A DNA stretch of 64,000 nucleotides from Streptomyces endocoffeicus (GCF_016741935.1 NZ_JAERRG010000012.1:62001-126000); one strand, 5' to 3'. Positions 1 through 10,042 are shown, counted from the stretch's first letter. The notes: a model not told the origin generated them from the letters alone. Numbers and translations: made by a program.

Positions 1-155
1 ACGTCGTGTGGGCGACGTACCGTATGGCCACAGAAGCAGGTACCGTTGAAGCCCTACGGACCGGTCTCTCTTTTGAGAGTCCGCTCCGATTTATGAACGT
101 GAACGCGTGTCAAGACTCTGGGGCCGTCGAGCCCCGTCGTTGAGGGGGTCGAGCC
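1..155. other. Left-edge intergenic region, no gene recognised
   Basis: No convincing coding frame. A small hairpin (CTCTC-TTTT-GAGAG, 66-79) could be the terminator of a gene lying to the left. The stretch GAGGGGG just before 156 serves as ribosome binding site for the next gene. Confidence 0.5.
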
Positions 156-410
156 ATGGGGCGCGGCCGGGCCAAGGCCAAGCAGACGAAGGTCGCCCGC
201 CAGCTGAAGTACAACAGCGGTGGGACGGATCTCTCACGCCTGGCCGAGGAGCTGGGCGCATCGCCAACGAATCCACCGCCGAATGGTGAGCGGTTCGAGG
301 ACGATGAGCTGGACGACGACCCGTACGCACAGTACGCGGATCTGTACAACGACGATGAGGACGAGGACGACGAACAGTCCGATCCGTCCCCGCAGCGTCG
401 CCGCGCCTGA
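156..410 (+). CDS. DUF3073 family small acidic protein
   Basis: An 84-residue protein with a basic N-terminus (MGRGRAKAKQTKVARQLKY) followed by a long Asp/Glu-rich tail. This is the signature of the actinobacterial DUF3073 family, whose function is unknown. The basic head and acidic tail suggest nucleic-acid or protein binding, but that is inference. The ATG has a GAGGGGG ribosome binding site seven bases upstream. It converges on purM, as is usual for this family in Streptomyces, and a hairpin at 453-480 separates them. Confidence 0.9.
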   Translation: MGRGRAKAKQTKVARQLKYNSGGTDLSRLAEELGASPTNPPPNGERFEDDELDDDPYAQYADLYNDDEDEDDEQSDPSPQRRRA

Positions 411-452
411 ACCACACGTTCCAGGCGCTCGGCATATCGCCGCACACCTCCA

Positions 453-480
453 CCGGTCCGGGGTACCCACCTCGGACCGG
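453..480. terminator. Hairpin between DUF3073 gene and purM
   Basis: Eight-base inverted repeat CCGGTCCG / CGGACCGG around a 12-base loop, sitting between two convergent genes, so it could terminate either transcript. Confidence 0.5.
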
Positions 481-514
481 CTTCTGTGCTGTCCGCGCAC
501 ACGGCGCGGCCATC

Positions 515-1582
515 TCAGCCCGCATGGTCACCGGTCAGCGTCACCACTTCCGTGTCCCCGGCCGTGCGCTCGGTGATCTCACCGCTGACCCAGGCCTCGA
601 CGCCGCGGTCGGCGAGCGTGGTGAGCGCCACATCCACGGAGTCCGCCGGGACCACCGCCATCATGCCGACGCCCATGTTGAGGGTCTTCTCCAGCTCCAG
701 GCGCTCGACCGAACCGGCCTCGCCGACCAGCTGGAAGATCGCTCCGGGGGTCCAGGTCGAGCGGTCCACGACCGCGCCCAGCCCCTCGGGGATGACCCGG
801 GCGAGGTTGTTGGCGAGCCCGCCGCCGGTGATGTGCGAGAAGGCGTGCACCTCGGTGGTGCGGGTGAGGGCCAGGCAGTCCAGCGAGTAGATCCGGGTGG
901 GCTCCAGCAGCTCCTCCCCCAGCGTCCGGCCGAGCTCCGGCACATCACGGTCCAGCGCCCAGCCGGCCCGGTCGAAGAGCACATGGCGGACGAGTGAGTA
1001 CCCGTTCGAGTGAAGTCCGGACGATGCCATGGCGATCACCGCATCACCCGTTCGGATGCGATCCGCGCCCAGCACCCGATCGGCCTCGACCACGCCCGTA
1101 CCGGCCCCGGCGACATCGAAGTCATCGGCGCCCAGCAGCCCAGGGTGCTCGGCGGTCTCGCCGCCCACCAGGGCGCAGCCGGCCAGGGTGCAGCCCTCGG
1201 CGATGCCCTTGACGATGGCGGCGACGCGCTCCGGGTAGACCTTGCCGACGCAGATGTAGTCGGTCATGAACAGCGGTTCGGCACCGCAGACCACCAGGTC
1301 GTCCACGACCATGCCGACCAGGTCGCGGCCGATGGTGTCGTACACGCCCATCCGCCGGGCGATGTCCACCTTGGTGCCGACCCCGTCGGTGGCGGAGGCG
1401 AGCAGCGGACGCTGGTAGCGGGCCAGGGCGGAGGCGTCGAAGAGCCCGGCGAAACCGCCGAGGCCGCCCACGACCTCGGGCCGGCTCGCCTTCTTCACCC
1501 ACTCCTTCATCAGCTCGACGGCGCGGTCGCCCGCCTCGATGTCGACGCCCGCGGCGGCGTAGGTGGACCCGGACTCGGACAT
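515..1582 (-). CDS. purM: Phosphoribosylformylglycinamidine cyclo-ligase (AIR synthetase)
   Basis: Makes 5-aminoimidazole ribonucleotide from FGAM with ATP, the fifth step of de novo purine synthesis, in the cytoplasm. The 355 residues match the usual PurM length. The N-terminus carries the family segment YAAAGVDIEAGDRAVELM, then the glycine-rich GGLGGFAGLF and TDGVGTKVDIA, and the centre has LVGGETAEHPG. These are hallmarks of the PurM/PurL/HypE/SelD superfamily. The ATG start gives the canonical N-terminus. It lies 44 bp downstream of purF on the same strand, so the two are probably one transcript. Confidence 0.97.
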   Translation of the reverse strand: MSESGSTYAAAGVDIEAGDRAVELMKEWVKKASRPEVVGGLGGFAGLFDASALARYQRPLLASATDGVGTKVDIARRMGVYDTIGRDLVGMVVDDLVVCGAEPLFMTDYICVGKVYPERVAAIVKGIAEGCTLAGCALVGGETAEHPGLLGADDFDVAGAGTGVVEADRVLGADRIRTGDAVIAMASSGLHSNGYSLVRHVLFDRAGWALDRDVPELGRTLGEELLEPTRIYSLDCLALTRTTEVHAFSHITGGGLANNLARVIPEGLGAVVDRSTWTPGAIFQLVGEAGSVERLELEKTLNMGVGMMAVVPADSVDVALTTLADRGVEAWVSGEITERTAGDTEVVTLTGDHAG

Positions 1583-1626
1583 GACGTTGAGATCTTTCGT
1601 ATCGGGGATGACGGGCAGGGCGGCGC

Positions 1627-3186
1627 TCAGGGACGGCGCAGGGCGTCGCCGCCGCCGACACCGGCGGTCAGCGTCGTCACACCGTCGGCGTCACCGCTGC
1701 TCGGGGCCTGGGTCTCGGACTCCAGGAGGTGCTTGCCCAGCAGCTCCGGATCCGGCAGGTCCATCGGGTACTCACCGTCGAAGCAGGCCCGGCACAGATT
1801 CGGCTTGGCGATCGTGGTCGCCTCGATCATGCCGTCGGTGGAGATGAACGCCAGCGAGTCGGCGCCCAGCGACTTGCCGATCTCCTCGACCGAGAGACCG
1901 TTGGCGATCAGCTCGGCGCGGGTGGCGAAATCTATGCCGAAGAAGCACGGCCACTTGATCGGCGGGGACGAGATCCGGATATGGACCTCGGCGGCCCCGG
2001 CCTCGCGGAGCATCCGCACCAGGGCGCGCTGGGTGTTGCCGCGGACGATCGAGTCGTCGACGACCACCAGGCGCTTGCCCCGGATGACCTCCTTGAGGGG
2101 GTTCAGCTTGAGCCGGATGCCGAGCTGCCGGATGGTCTGCGAGGGCTGGATGAAGGTCCGGCCCACATAGCTGTTCTTGACCAGCCCGGAGCCGTACGGA
2201 ATCCCGCTGGCCTCGGCGTAGCCGACGGCGGCCGGGGTGCCGGACTCGGGCGTCGCTATCACCAGGTCGGCCTCGGCGGGGGCCTCCTTGGCCAGCCGGC
2301 GGCCCATCTCGACCCGGGAGAGGTACACGTTCCGCCCGGCGATGTCGGTGTCGGGGCGGGCCAGGTACACGTACTCGAAGACGCAGCCCTTGGGGCGGGC
2401 CTCGGCGAAGGTGGTGGAGCGCAGCCCGTTCTCGTCGATGGCGACCATCTCGCCGGGCTCGATCTCACGGATGAAGGACGCGCCCACGATGTCCAGGGCG
2501 GCGGTCTCGGACGCCACCACCCAGCCGCGCTCGAGGCGGCCGAGGACCAGCGGCCGGATGCCCTGGGGGTCGCGCGCCGCGTACAGCGTGTGCTCGTCCA
2601 TGTAGACGAGGCTGAAAGCGCCCTTGACCTTGGGCAGCACGACGGGGGCCGCCTGCTCGACGGTGAGCGGCTTGCCGTCCTCGTCCACCTGGCCCGCGAG
2701 CAGGGCGGTGACCAGGTCGGTGTCGTTGGTGGCCGCCACCTGGGTGGCCCGGCCGCCGTCGCGGGGCAGGGCCGCGACCAGCTCCGCCAGCTCGGCGGTG
2801 TTGACCAGGTTCCCGTTGTGGCCCAGCGCGATCGAGCCGTGGGCGGTGGCCCGGAACGTCGGCTGCGCGTTCTCCCACACCGAGGCTCCGGTGGTGGAGT
2901 AGCGGGCGTGACCGACCGCGATATGGCCCCTCAGGGAGCCGAGGGAGGTCTCGTCGAAGACCTGTGAGACCAGGCCCATGTCCTTGAAGACGAGAATCTG
3001 GGAGCCGTTGCTCACCGCGATGCCCGCGGACTCCTGTCCACGGTGCTGCAGTGCGTACAGCCCGAAATAGGTGAGTTTGGCGACCTCTTCTCCCGGTGCC
3101 CAGACTCCGAAGACGCCGCAAGCGTCCTGGGGGCCCTTCTCACCGGGGAGCAGGTCGTGGCTGAGTCGTCCGTCACCACGTGGCAC
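1627..3186 (-). CDS. purF: Amidophosphoribosyltransferase
   Basis: Catalyses the first committed step of purine synthesis: glutamine plus PRPP to phosphoribosylamine. It is 519 residues long. Cys23 in DACGVFGVW is the expected N-terminal nucleophile after propeptide removal. FGLYALQHRGQESAGI marks the Ntn glutaminase domain, and RLVVVDDSIVRGNT is the PRPP-binding loop of the transferase domain. Cysteines in KGCVFEYVY, WPCFFGID and NLCRACFDG match the positions of Bacillus-type [4Fe-4S] ligands, so the enzyme is probably iron-sulfur dependent (inference). The start is GTG, and a -10 box seven bases upstream suggests a leaderless mRNA. purM follows 44 bp downstream. Confidence 0.97.
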   Translation of the reverse strand: MPRGDGRLSHDLLPGEKGPQDACGVFGVWAPGEEVAKLTYFGLYALQHRGQESAGIAVSNGSQILVFKDMGLVSQVFDETSLGSLRGHIAVGHARYSTTGASVWENAQPTFRATAHGSIALGHNGNLVNTAELAELVAALPRDGGRATQVAATNDTDLVTALLAGQVDEDGKPLTVEQAAPVVLPKVKGAFSLVYMDEHTLYAARDPQGIRPLVLGRLERGWVVASETAALDIVGASFIREIEPGEMVAIDENGLRSTTFAEARPKGCVFEYVYLARPDTDIAGRNVYLSRVEMGRRLAKEAPAEADLVIATPESGTPAAVGYAEASGIPYGSGLVKNSYVGRTFIQPSQTIRQLGIRLKLNPLKEVIRGKRLVVVDDSIVRGNTQRALVRMLREAGAAEVHIRISSPPIKWPCFFGIDFATRAELIANGLSVEEIGKSLGADSLAFISTDGMIEATTIAKPNLCRACFDGEYPMDLPDPELLGKHLLESETQAPSSGDADGVTTLTAGVGGGDALRRP

Positions 3187-3193
3187 GTCATCG

Positions 3194-3223
3194 AGTCTAG
3201 GCCAGTTCGGCGGTGCCTCCGAA
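3194..3223 (-). promoter_or_regulatory. Predicted purF promoter giving a leaderless transcript
   Basis: On the minus strand TTCGGA and TAGACT are separated by 18 bases. TAGACT ends seven bases before the purF GTG, so initiation at the usual distance would begin at or next to the start codon. No Shine-Dalgarno sequence is visible. Confidence 0.45.
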
Positions 3224-3353
3224 CGAGGGACCCGTCAGGAGGGCGTAAGTCACATTCCCCGCGCCGCTCGCGGACCCCCGGGACCCGCGCCCGACCTGGG
3301 CACGGCCGGGGGCGGGGCCGCCCGTCCGAGGCGAGGATCACATCTCGGGCCCG

Positions 3354-4142
3354 TCAGCCGAGCACCGGGAGGTGGGCGGAGAGGTCGGCGCGGTCGCCAC
3401 TCGCGGTCAGCGGCCCGGACTCCAGGGCTTCGGCCCAGGTCAGACGGCCCGTGGCGAGGCGGATCCAGGTCGGCGGATCGGTTTCGACGACGTTCGGCGG
3501 GGTGCCCCTGGTGTGCCGGGGGCCCTCGACGCACTGGATCACGGCGAACGGCGGGACCCGGACCTCGACCGAGCCGCCGGGCGCCTTCACCGCGAGGGCG
3601 TCGGCGAGTACGCGGGTGGCGGTGGCCAGCGCCTGGCGGTCGTGCGGCACCGGGACGCCGGTGGCATCGGCCAGATCGTCGGCGTGGACCACGAGCTCCA
3701 CACAGCGGGTGACCAGGTAGTCGTCCAGCCGCATCGCCCCGACGCGAGCGGCCAGCAGCCGGTCGGCGGGGGCGACGGCGGCCACCTCGGCGAACCGGGC
3801 CTCGGCGCGCTCCAGCAGCTCGCCCGGGTCCGCGTCCGCCGCGAGGGCGCGGGTGTCGTCGTCGATCGGCCCCGCATGCCCGGCCACCGCCGACGCCCAG
3901 CCGGTGACGGTGACCTCGCGCGCGGGCGGCGCGGGCCGCTCCAGGAGCCGTACGACCGATGTCACGGCCATCGCCAGATGCGCGATCAGCTCCCGGACCG
4001 TCCAGTCGCCGAGCCGGGTGGGGGCGTCCAGGGCGGTCTCGTCCAGCCCCTCGGCCGCCTTCCGCACCTGCCGGAGCTGCGCGACCACGGCGGTCCTGGT
4101 CTTGGCGGGGTCATAGCTGCGGGCACGGGCACGAGGCGGCAT
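3354..4142 (-). CDS. Maleylpyruvate isomerase/DinB-type protein with sterol-carrier-like C-terminus
   Basis: A 262-residue protein. The N-terminal half is a mycothiol-dependent maleylpyruvate isomerase/DinB-like helical bundle: RLGDWTVRELIAHLA near residues 45-60 and RCVELVVHADDLADATG carry the histidines that bind metal in this fold. The C-terminal part (PPFAVIQCVEGPRHTRGTPP, TWIRLATGRLTWAEAL) resembles the SCP2 sterol-carrier-like domain commonly fused to it in actinobacteria. The substrate is unknown; the family uses mycothiol as cofactor. I chose the inner ATG (MPPRARARSYDPAKT) over a start 23 codons upstream because the extension lies outside the domain. It diverges from the SnoaL-like gene. 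Confidence 0.85.
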   Translation of the reverse strand: MPPRARARSYDPAKTRTAVVAQLRQVRKAAEGLDETALDAPTRLGDWTVRELIAHLAMAVTSVVRLLERPAPPAREVTVTGWASAVAGHAGPIDDDTRALAADADPGELLERAEARFAEVAAVAPADRLLAARVGAMRLDDYLVTRCVELVVHADDLADATGVPVPHDRQALATATRVLADALAVKAPGGSVEVRVPPFAVIQCVEGPRHTRGTPPNVVETDPPTWIRLATGRLTWAEALESGPLTASGDRADLSAHLPVLG

Positions 4143-4229
4143 GGCGCCGAGCCTATCGACAGCCCCGCGGGGCGGGCGGACGATGGATAGAAGGGGATAG
4201 AGAGGTATCAATCAGAACGAAAGGTGTGA

Positions 4230-4634
4230 ATGACCATGGGCGAGCACCCCGATGCCGCCGTGGTGCGCCGCGCATGCACCGCGTTCCAGCAGGGCGACCT
4301 GGACACCCTCTCCACGCTGCTGACGGCGGACGTCATGCAGCATGTGCCCGGTGACAACATGATCTCCGGACACCACAAGGGCCGGGACGCGTGTATGCGG
4401 CTGTACCGCACCGAGTTCGAGGAGACCGGTGGCACGCTGCGGGTCGATCTGGAGACGGTGATGCCCGACGGGCGCGGTCATGTGATCTCCGGCCACCACG
4501 TCCGCGCCGAGCGCGGCAACCGCACGCTGGACATGAAGACCGGGCTGTTCTTCACCATCGTCGGCGGGAAGATCAGCGACATCGACCAGTGCGTCGAGGA
4601 CATCGACGCCGCCAACGCCTTCTGGGGGAAGTGA
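4230..4634 (+). CDS. SnoaL-like / NTF2-like protein
   Basis: A 134-residue single-domain protein of the NTF2/SnoaL alpha+beta barrel superfamily. Visible landmarks are the helix VVRRACTAFQQGDLDTLSTLL, the strand region ADVMQHVPGDN and the closing FFTIVGGKISDIDQCVEDID. Members include polyketide cyclases, isomerases and many ligand-binding proteins; the substrate cannot be read from sequence. An AAAGGTG ribosome binding site precedes the ATG by about five bases. A perfect 42-bp palindrome follows as terminator. Confidence 0.8.
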   Translation: MTMGEHPDAAVVRRACTAFQQGDLDTLSTLLTADVMQHVPGDNMISGHHKGRDACMRLYRTEFEETGGTLRVDLETVMPDGRGHVISGHHVRAERGNRTLDMKTGLFFTIVGGKISDIDQCVEDIDAANAFWGK

Positions 4635-4655
4635 GCCCCACAAGGCCCGAACGGA

Positions 4656-4697
4656 CCGTACGGCCCGCCCCCCGACGTCGGGGGGCGGGCCGTACGG
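4656..4697. terminator. Perfect 42-bp palindrome, bidirectional terminator
   Basis: Two 21-base arms (4656-4676 and 4677-4697) are exact reverse complements with no spacer. It lies 22 bp after the SnoaL-like gene and 75 bp beyond purL, which converge, so it can stop both transcripts. Confidence 0.8.
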
Positions 4698-4702
4698 CAT
4701 GC

Positions 4703-4772
4703 GTTCTCAGGCCGGTCCTCAGGCCACCGGTCCTCAGTGCAGTCCTCAGTAGTGCAGCCCTCAGTGCAGTCC

Positions 4773-4778
<6 letters not shown>
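4703..4778. repeat. Short imperfect tandem repeats
   Basis: Repeated CCTCAGTGCAG and CCTCAGGCC units of about 11-14 bases between the palindrome and the purL stop. It extends a few bases into the purL 3' end. No function is evident. Confidence 0.5.
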
Positions 4779-7018
<2,240 letters not shown>

Positions 7019-7022
<4 letters not shown>

Positions 7023-7699
7023 GCGCTGACCAGCCTCTTGAGGATCGAGGTGAAGAATCCGAGACCGTCGGTGCGACCGGTGCCGATCAGCGGTTCGACG
7101 GCGTGCTCGGGGTGGGGCATGAGACCGACGACATTGCCCGCCGCATTGCAGATACCGGCGATGTCGCGGAGCGAACCGTTGGGGTTGAGCTCCTGATAGC
7201 GGAAGACGACGCGTCCCTCGGCCTCGAGTTCATCGAGGACGCGCTCATCGGCGACATAGCGGCCGTCGATGTTCTTCAGCGGGATGTTGATCTCCTGACC
7301 CCGCTCATAGGAGCGCGTCCAGGCCGACTCCGCGTTTTCCACTCGCAACTTCTGATCACGGCAGATGAAGTGCAGATGGTTGTTCCGCAGCATCGCACCG
7401 GGGAGGAGATGGGTCTCGGTGAGTACCTGGAAGCCATTGCAGATGCCAAGCACCGGCATACCGGCCTTCGCCTGGTCGATCACCGAGTCCATTACCGGGG
7501 AGAAGCGGGAGATCGCTCCGGCCCGCAGATAGTCGCCATAGGAGAAGCCGCCCGGCAAGATCACCGCGTCGACCTGCTTGAGGTCCTTGTCGCGGTGCCA
7601 CAGCGGTACGGCTTCCAGTCCGGCGGTGCGGACCGCGCGCTGGGTGTCGCGGTCGTCGAGCGTGCCGGGGAAGGTGATGACTCCGACGCGTGCGGTCAC
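7019..7699 (-). CDS. purQ: FGAM synthase glutaminase subunit PurQ
   Basis: Class I glutamine amidotransferase that supplies ammonia to PurL. It is 226 residues long. The catalytic cysteine is Cys87 in VLGICNGFQVL, and the His/Glu pair lies in MPHPEHAVEP near the C-terminus. VGVITFPGTLDDRD and LPGGFSYGDYLR are the expected glutaminase-fold elements. The GTG start overlaps the purS stop (GTGA), and the stop overlaps the purL start by 4 bp, giving stoichiometric coupling of the three subunits. Confidence 0.97.
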
Positions 7700-7980
7700 G
7701 ACTCCGCCTTCACGGCGGTGGCATCGGCACCCTCGCCGGCCTCGACCTTTACGGAAAAGTCCTCGATCACGGTGTTCGCCAGAAAAGTCTCGGCGATCTG
7801 GTGGATACGGGCGAGGGCGGCGTCATCGACCGGGCCCTCCACCTCGAGTTCAAAGCGCTTGCCCTGGCGGACGTCGGCGATCCCCTCGAAACCGAGGCGG
7901 GGCAGTGCTCGCTGCACCGCCTGGCCCTGGGGGTCGAGGATCTCCGGCTTGAGCATGACGTCGACTACGACGCGTGCCAC
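7696..7980 (-). CDS. purS: FGAM synthase bridging subunit PurS
   Basis: Small subunit that joins PurL and PurQ. It has 94 residues starting VARVVVDVMLKPEILDPQGQ, typical of PurS, with LPRLGFEGIADVRQGKRFELEVEG in the centre. The start was set at the GTG at 7980: GGGAG lies about seven bases upstream and the product then begins at the conserved strand. The longer frame to 8076 adds 32 residues foreign to the family. It is first in the purS-purQ-purL operon. Confidence 0.95.
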   Translation of the reverse strand: MARVVVDVMLKPEILDPQGQAVQRALPRLGFEGIADVRQGKRFELEVEGPVDDAALARIHQIAETFLANTVIEDFSVKVEAGEGADATAVKAES

Positions 7981-8042
7981 TGGCACTCCCGGTGGTGTGG
8001 TGCTGGTGCGTAAGGCGGTGCCCAAGCCTACCCCGGCCAAAA

Positions 8043-8058
8043 ATCTACGCGAGTAGAT
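8043..8058. promoter_or_regulatory. Candidate operator upstream of purS
   Basis: A perfect inverted repeat ATCTAC-GCGA-GTAGAT lies 63 bp upstream of the purS start and is the only strong palindrome there. It suits a dimeric regulator of the purSQL operon. The regulator is not identified. Confidence 0.4.
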
Positions 8059-8155
8059 ATGCAAGGGTTCGGTCACGTTTAAGCATCGTCGGCGGCAACT
8101 GGCGGGGAAAGGTCGGGGAAAAACGTACGGTCCCGATCGCGGCGTGACACGCGGA

Positions 8156-8282
8156 TGGAATTACTGGGGTTCACAATGCAATGCCAGTCACTGTACAAAT
8201 GAAAAAGCATTGTTGGACACAACTGGACAGCTGACATCTTTGCACGTCAACGCAACGATGCAGCCCGAAAGGACCGATATCC
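8156..8282 (+). promoter_or_regulatory. A+T-rich leader of the lsr2-family gene
   Basis: About 100 bases are much richer in A and T than the rest of the window. They include ACAATGC and GCATTGT arms about 25 bases apart, and end in the ribosome binding site AAAGGA before the GTG at 8283. Lsr2 proteins bind A+T-rich DNA, so autoregulation is plausible. Confidence 0.45.
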
Positions 8283-8600
8283 GTGGCGCAGCGCGTAGTA
8301 GTCACGCTCTCCGACGACCTCGAAGGAGGCGAAGCGGAAGAGACGGTCACGTTCGGACTCGACGGCAGGTTGTACGAGATCGACCTCAACTCTGCCAATG
8401 CGTCGAAACTGCGCGACGCCCTCGCACCGTACGTCGAGGCCGGCCGCAAGCGGGCCCGCTCGGGCAAGACGTACCGGCGTACCGCCGTCGCCCCGGACCC
8501 GGCCGCGGTGCGTGCCTGGGCCCGGTCGAACGGCATGGAGGTGCCTCCGCGCGGCCGGATCCCCAAGAAGGTCTACGAAGCCTTCGACGAGTCGGCCTGA
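8283..8600 (+). CDS. Lsr2-family nucleoid-associated protein (LsrL-like)
   Basis: An H-NS-like xenogeneic silencer that binds A+T-rich DNA through the minor groove and bridges DNA as oligomers. It has 105 residues. The N-terminal dimerisation region begins MAQRVVVTLSDDLEGGEAEE with TVTFGLDGRLYEIDL. The C-terminal DNA-binding half has VRAWARSNGMEVPPRGRIP, with the RGR hook. Streptomyces usually has two Lsr2 paralogues, and the one beside purS-purQ-purL is LsrL in S. coelicolor, as I recall. The GTG start has AAAGGA about nine bases upstream. Confidence 0.93.
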   Translation: MAQRVVVTLSDDLEGGEAEETVTFGLDGRLYEIDLNSANASKLRDALAPYVEAGRKRARSGKTYRRTAVAPDPAAVRAWARSNGMEVPPRGRIPKKVYEAFDESA

Positions 8601-8659
8601 GGCGCCCGTTCATCCGAGGCATCCGTTGAGGCACCTGTAGAGGCACCCGTTCAGCCGAG

Positions 8660-8690
8660 TTGCACACCACCCCGGGTGGTCCGCTAAAGT
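8660..8690 (+). promoter_or_regulatory. Predicted promoter of tRNA-Gly(TCC)
   Basis: TTGCAC and TAAAGT with a 19-base spacer, 55 bases before the tRNA gene. Confidence 0.5.
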
Positions 8691-8745
8691 CTGGAGCACG
8701 CCGAGGGGCGAGGCCGAAAGGCCGAAACCCCGAGGAAGACACCAT

Positions 8746-8817
8746 GCGGGTGTAGCTCAGTAGTAGAGCGCCCCCTTTCCAAGGGGGAGGCGCAGTGTGC
8801 GATCCCTGTCACCCGCT
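8746..8817 (+). tRNA. tRNA-Gly(TCC) with abnormal D- and T-loops
   Basis: Seven-base acceptor stem GCGGGTG/CACCCGC, D-stem GCTC/GAGC, and anticodon stem CCCCC/GGGGG with loop TTTCCAA give a glycine UCC isoacceptor, 72 bases, no encoded CCA. Two features are odd. The D-loop is AGTAGTA, so the first of the two invariant guanines (G18) is A. The T-loop is TGCGATC, so position 55 is G rather than T. The T-stem pairs only if one base is bulged. The neighbouring tRNA-Gly(GCC) genes are canonical at all these positions. Confidence 0.9.
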
Positions 8818-8854
8818 CTCATCGCCTATCGGCGTCCTCTTGACGAGGATCAGG

Positions 8855-8860
8855 TAGAGT
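8855..8860 (+). promoter_or_regulatory. Possible -10 box of the second tRNA-Gly
   Basis: TAGAGT 38 bases before the tRNA. No good -35 is spaced correctly, so this tRNA may also be read from the upstream promoter. Confidence 0.3.
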
Positions 8861-8898
8861 GATGCGCGCGCCGATCGGTGAAAGCCGGTCGGAGGCAT

Positions 8899-8971
8899 GC
8901 GGACGTGGCTCAGTTGGTAGAGCATCACCTTGCCAAGGTGAGGGTCGCGAGTTCGAATCTCGTCGTCCGCT
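8899..8971 (+). tRNA. tRNA-Gly(GCC)
   Basis: A 73-base cloverleaf: acceptor GCGGACG/CGTCCGC, D-loop AGTTGGTA with both invariant guanines, anticodon stem CACCT/AGGTG with loop TTGCCAA, and T-arm GCGAG-TTCGAAT-CTCGT. No CCA is encoded. It is followed immediately by a strong hairpin. Confidence 0.95.
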
Positions 8972-8980
8972 CCAGATCTG

Positions 8981-9007
8981 AGGCGCCGGTCGAATCGACC
9001 GGCGCCT
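8981..9007 (+). terminator. Terminator of the tRNA-Gly pair
   Basis: Thirteen-base arms (AGGCGCCGGTCGA and its complement) around a single base, followed by a short T run (GTTTTC), nine bases after the tRNA. Confidence 0.75.
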
Positions 9008-9178
9008 TAGGCGTTTTCGGGTGCGTGTCGTCGCAACGGGTGCGTGCTGCCTGGAATGTGACGGCGGGTCGGATCGCTGTTCAGAGACGGCGAGTCGGGT
9101 CGCTGTTCAGACGATGACGATGACGATGGCCGTGACCAGCCACGGTCGGCCGGGGCGCCGGTACCTCGAGCGGGCCCC

Positions 9179-9937
9179 GGCGGGTCTTTCCCCTCCCCGC
9201 CCCTTCCCGCTACCAGGGGCTCCGCCCCTGGACCCCGGGCATCGACGAGCCGACGGTCGCCGAGGTGCACACCCGCACCGGCGGGCTGATCGCGGCCGGC
9301 ACGCCGACGCGACGGCGGATGACCGGGCGGGCGCCCGCACACATCCGGGCCGTCCGGCCGGGGTCCGGGGCGGAGCCCCGACTCCGCTCCCCCTGGCCCC
9401 CGGGGGCGACAAGCCGACCGTCGCCGCGATGGTCGAGCGGCCGACCGGTGAGCGGGTACCAGTGAGCAGGGGGCCAGGGCGTCCGCGAGACGGCCGTTGC
9501 TCGCGGCGGGCGCCTGCACCGGCGGGCTGATCGCAGTCGGCACGCCGACGCGGCGGCGGATGACCGGACGGACGCCCGCACACATCCCGGCCGTCCGGCC
9601 GGAGTCCGGGGCGGAGCCCCGACTCCGCTCCCCCTGGCCCCCGGGGGCGACGAGCCGACCGTCGCCGCGATGGTCGAGCGGCCGACCGGTGAGCGGGTAC
9701 CAGTGAGCAGGGGGCCAGGGCGTCCGCGAGACGGCCGTTGCTCGCGGCGGGCGGCGAGGGCGTGAACGCCTGCACCGGTGAGCTGATCGCGGCCGACACG
9801 CCGACACGGCGGCGGATGACCGGGCGGGCGCCCGCACACATCCCGGCCGTCCGGCCGGGGTCCGGAGTGGAGGGCCCCACGCGGCGAGCCGCATGTCGTC
9901 GAGTGTCGGGAAAGGGCGGGGAGGGGAACGGTCCGCC
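9179..9937. repeat. Non-coding repeat element A with inverted ends
   Basis: The two ends (9179-9208 and 9908-9937) are inverted copies of each other, about 26 of 30 bases matching, around the core TTCCCCTCCCCGCCC. The interior contains the direct repeats listed separately and the motif GGGGCTCCGCCCCTGGACCC. Every frame here is open only because of extreme GC; no product is recognisable. The same inverted end occurs at element B. No transposase gene is present. Confidence 0.7.
9268..9880. repeat. Three direct repeats of about 240-255 bp
   Basis: Three copies, with corresponding points at 9286, 9528 and 9783 (spacing 242 and 255). Copies one and two are nearly full length and very similar; copy three is cut short. 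Each holds the segment CACGCCGACGC...GGATGACCGG and a conserved ATGGTCGAGCGGCCGACCGG block in the first two. The 13-bp length difference is an insertion before copy three. Confidence 0.8.
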
Positions 9938-10014
9938 GTAGGCGTTACGGTCCGCCGGGCGTCCCCAGGGCCGCTCGGAGTGGCCCTGGGGCGGGCTCGG
10001 CGGTCGGGGTGGTA

Positions 10015-10042
10015 GTTCACCGGTCGAGGGTTTGGTTATAGT
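10015..10042 (+). promoter_or_regulatory. Predicted promoter of the third tRNA-Gly
   Basis: TATAGT at 10037-10042 with GTTCAC 16 bases upstream, 33 bases before the tRNA. Confidence 0.45.

Noticed and set aside
9007..10020. Several overlapping frames through the tRNA-Gly interval
   Set aside because: They follow the 240-bp repeats and all frames are open because of composition; the products are Arg/Pro/Ala-rich and unrecognisable.
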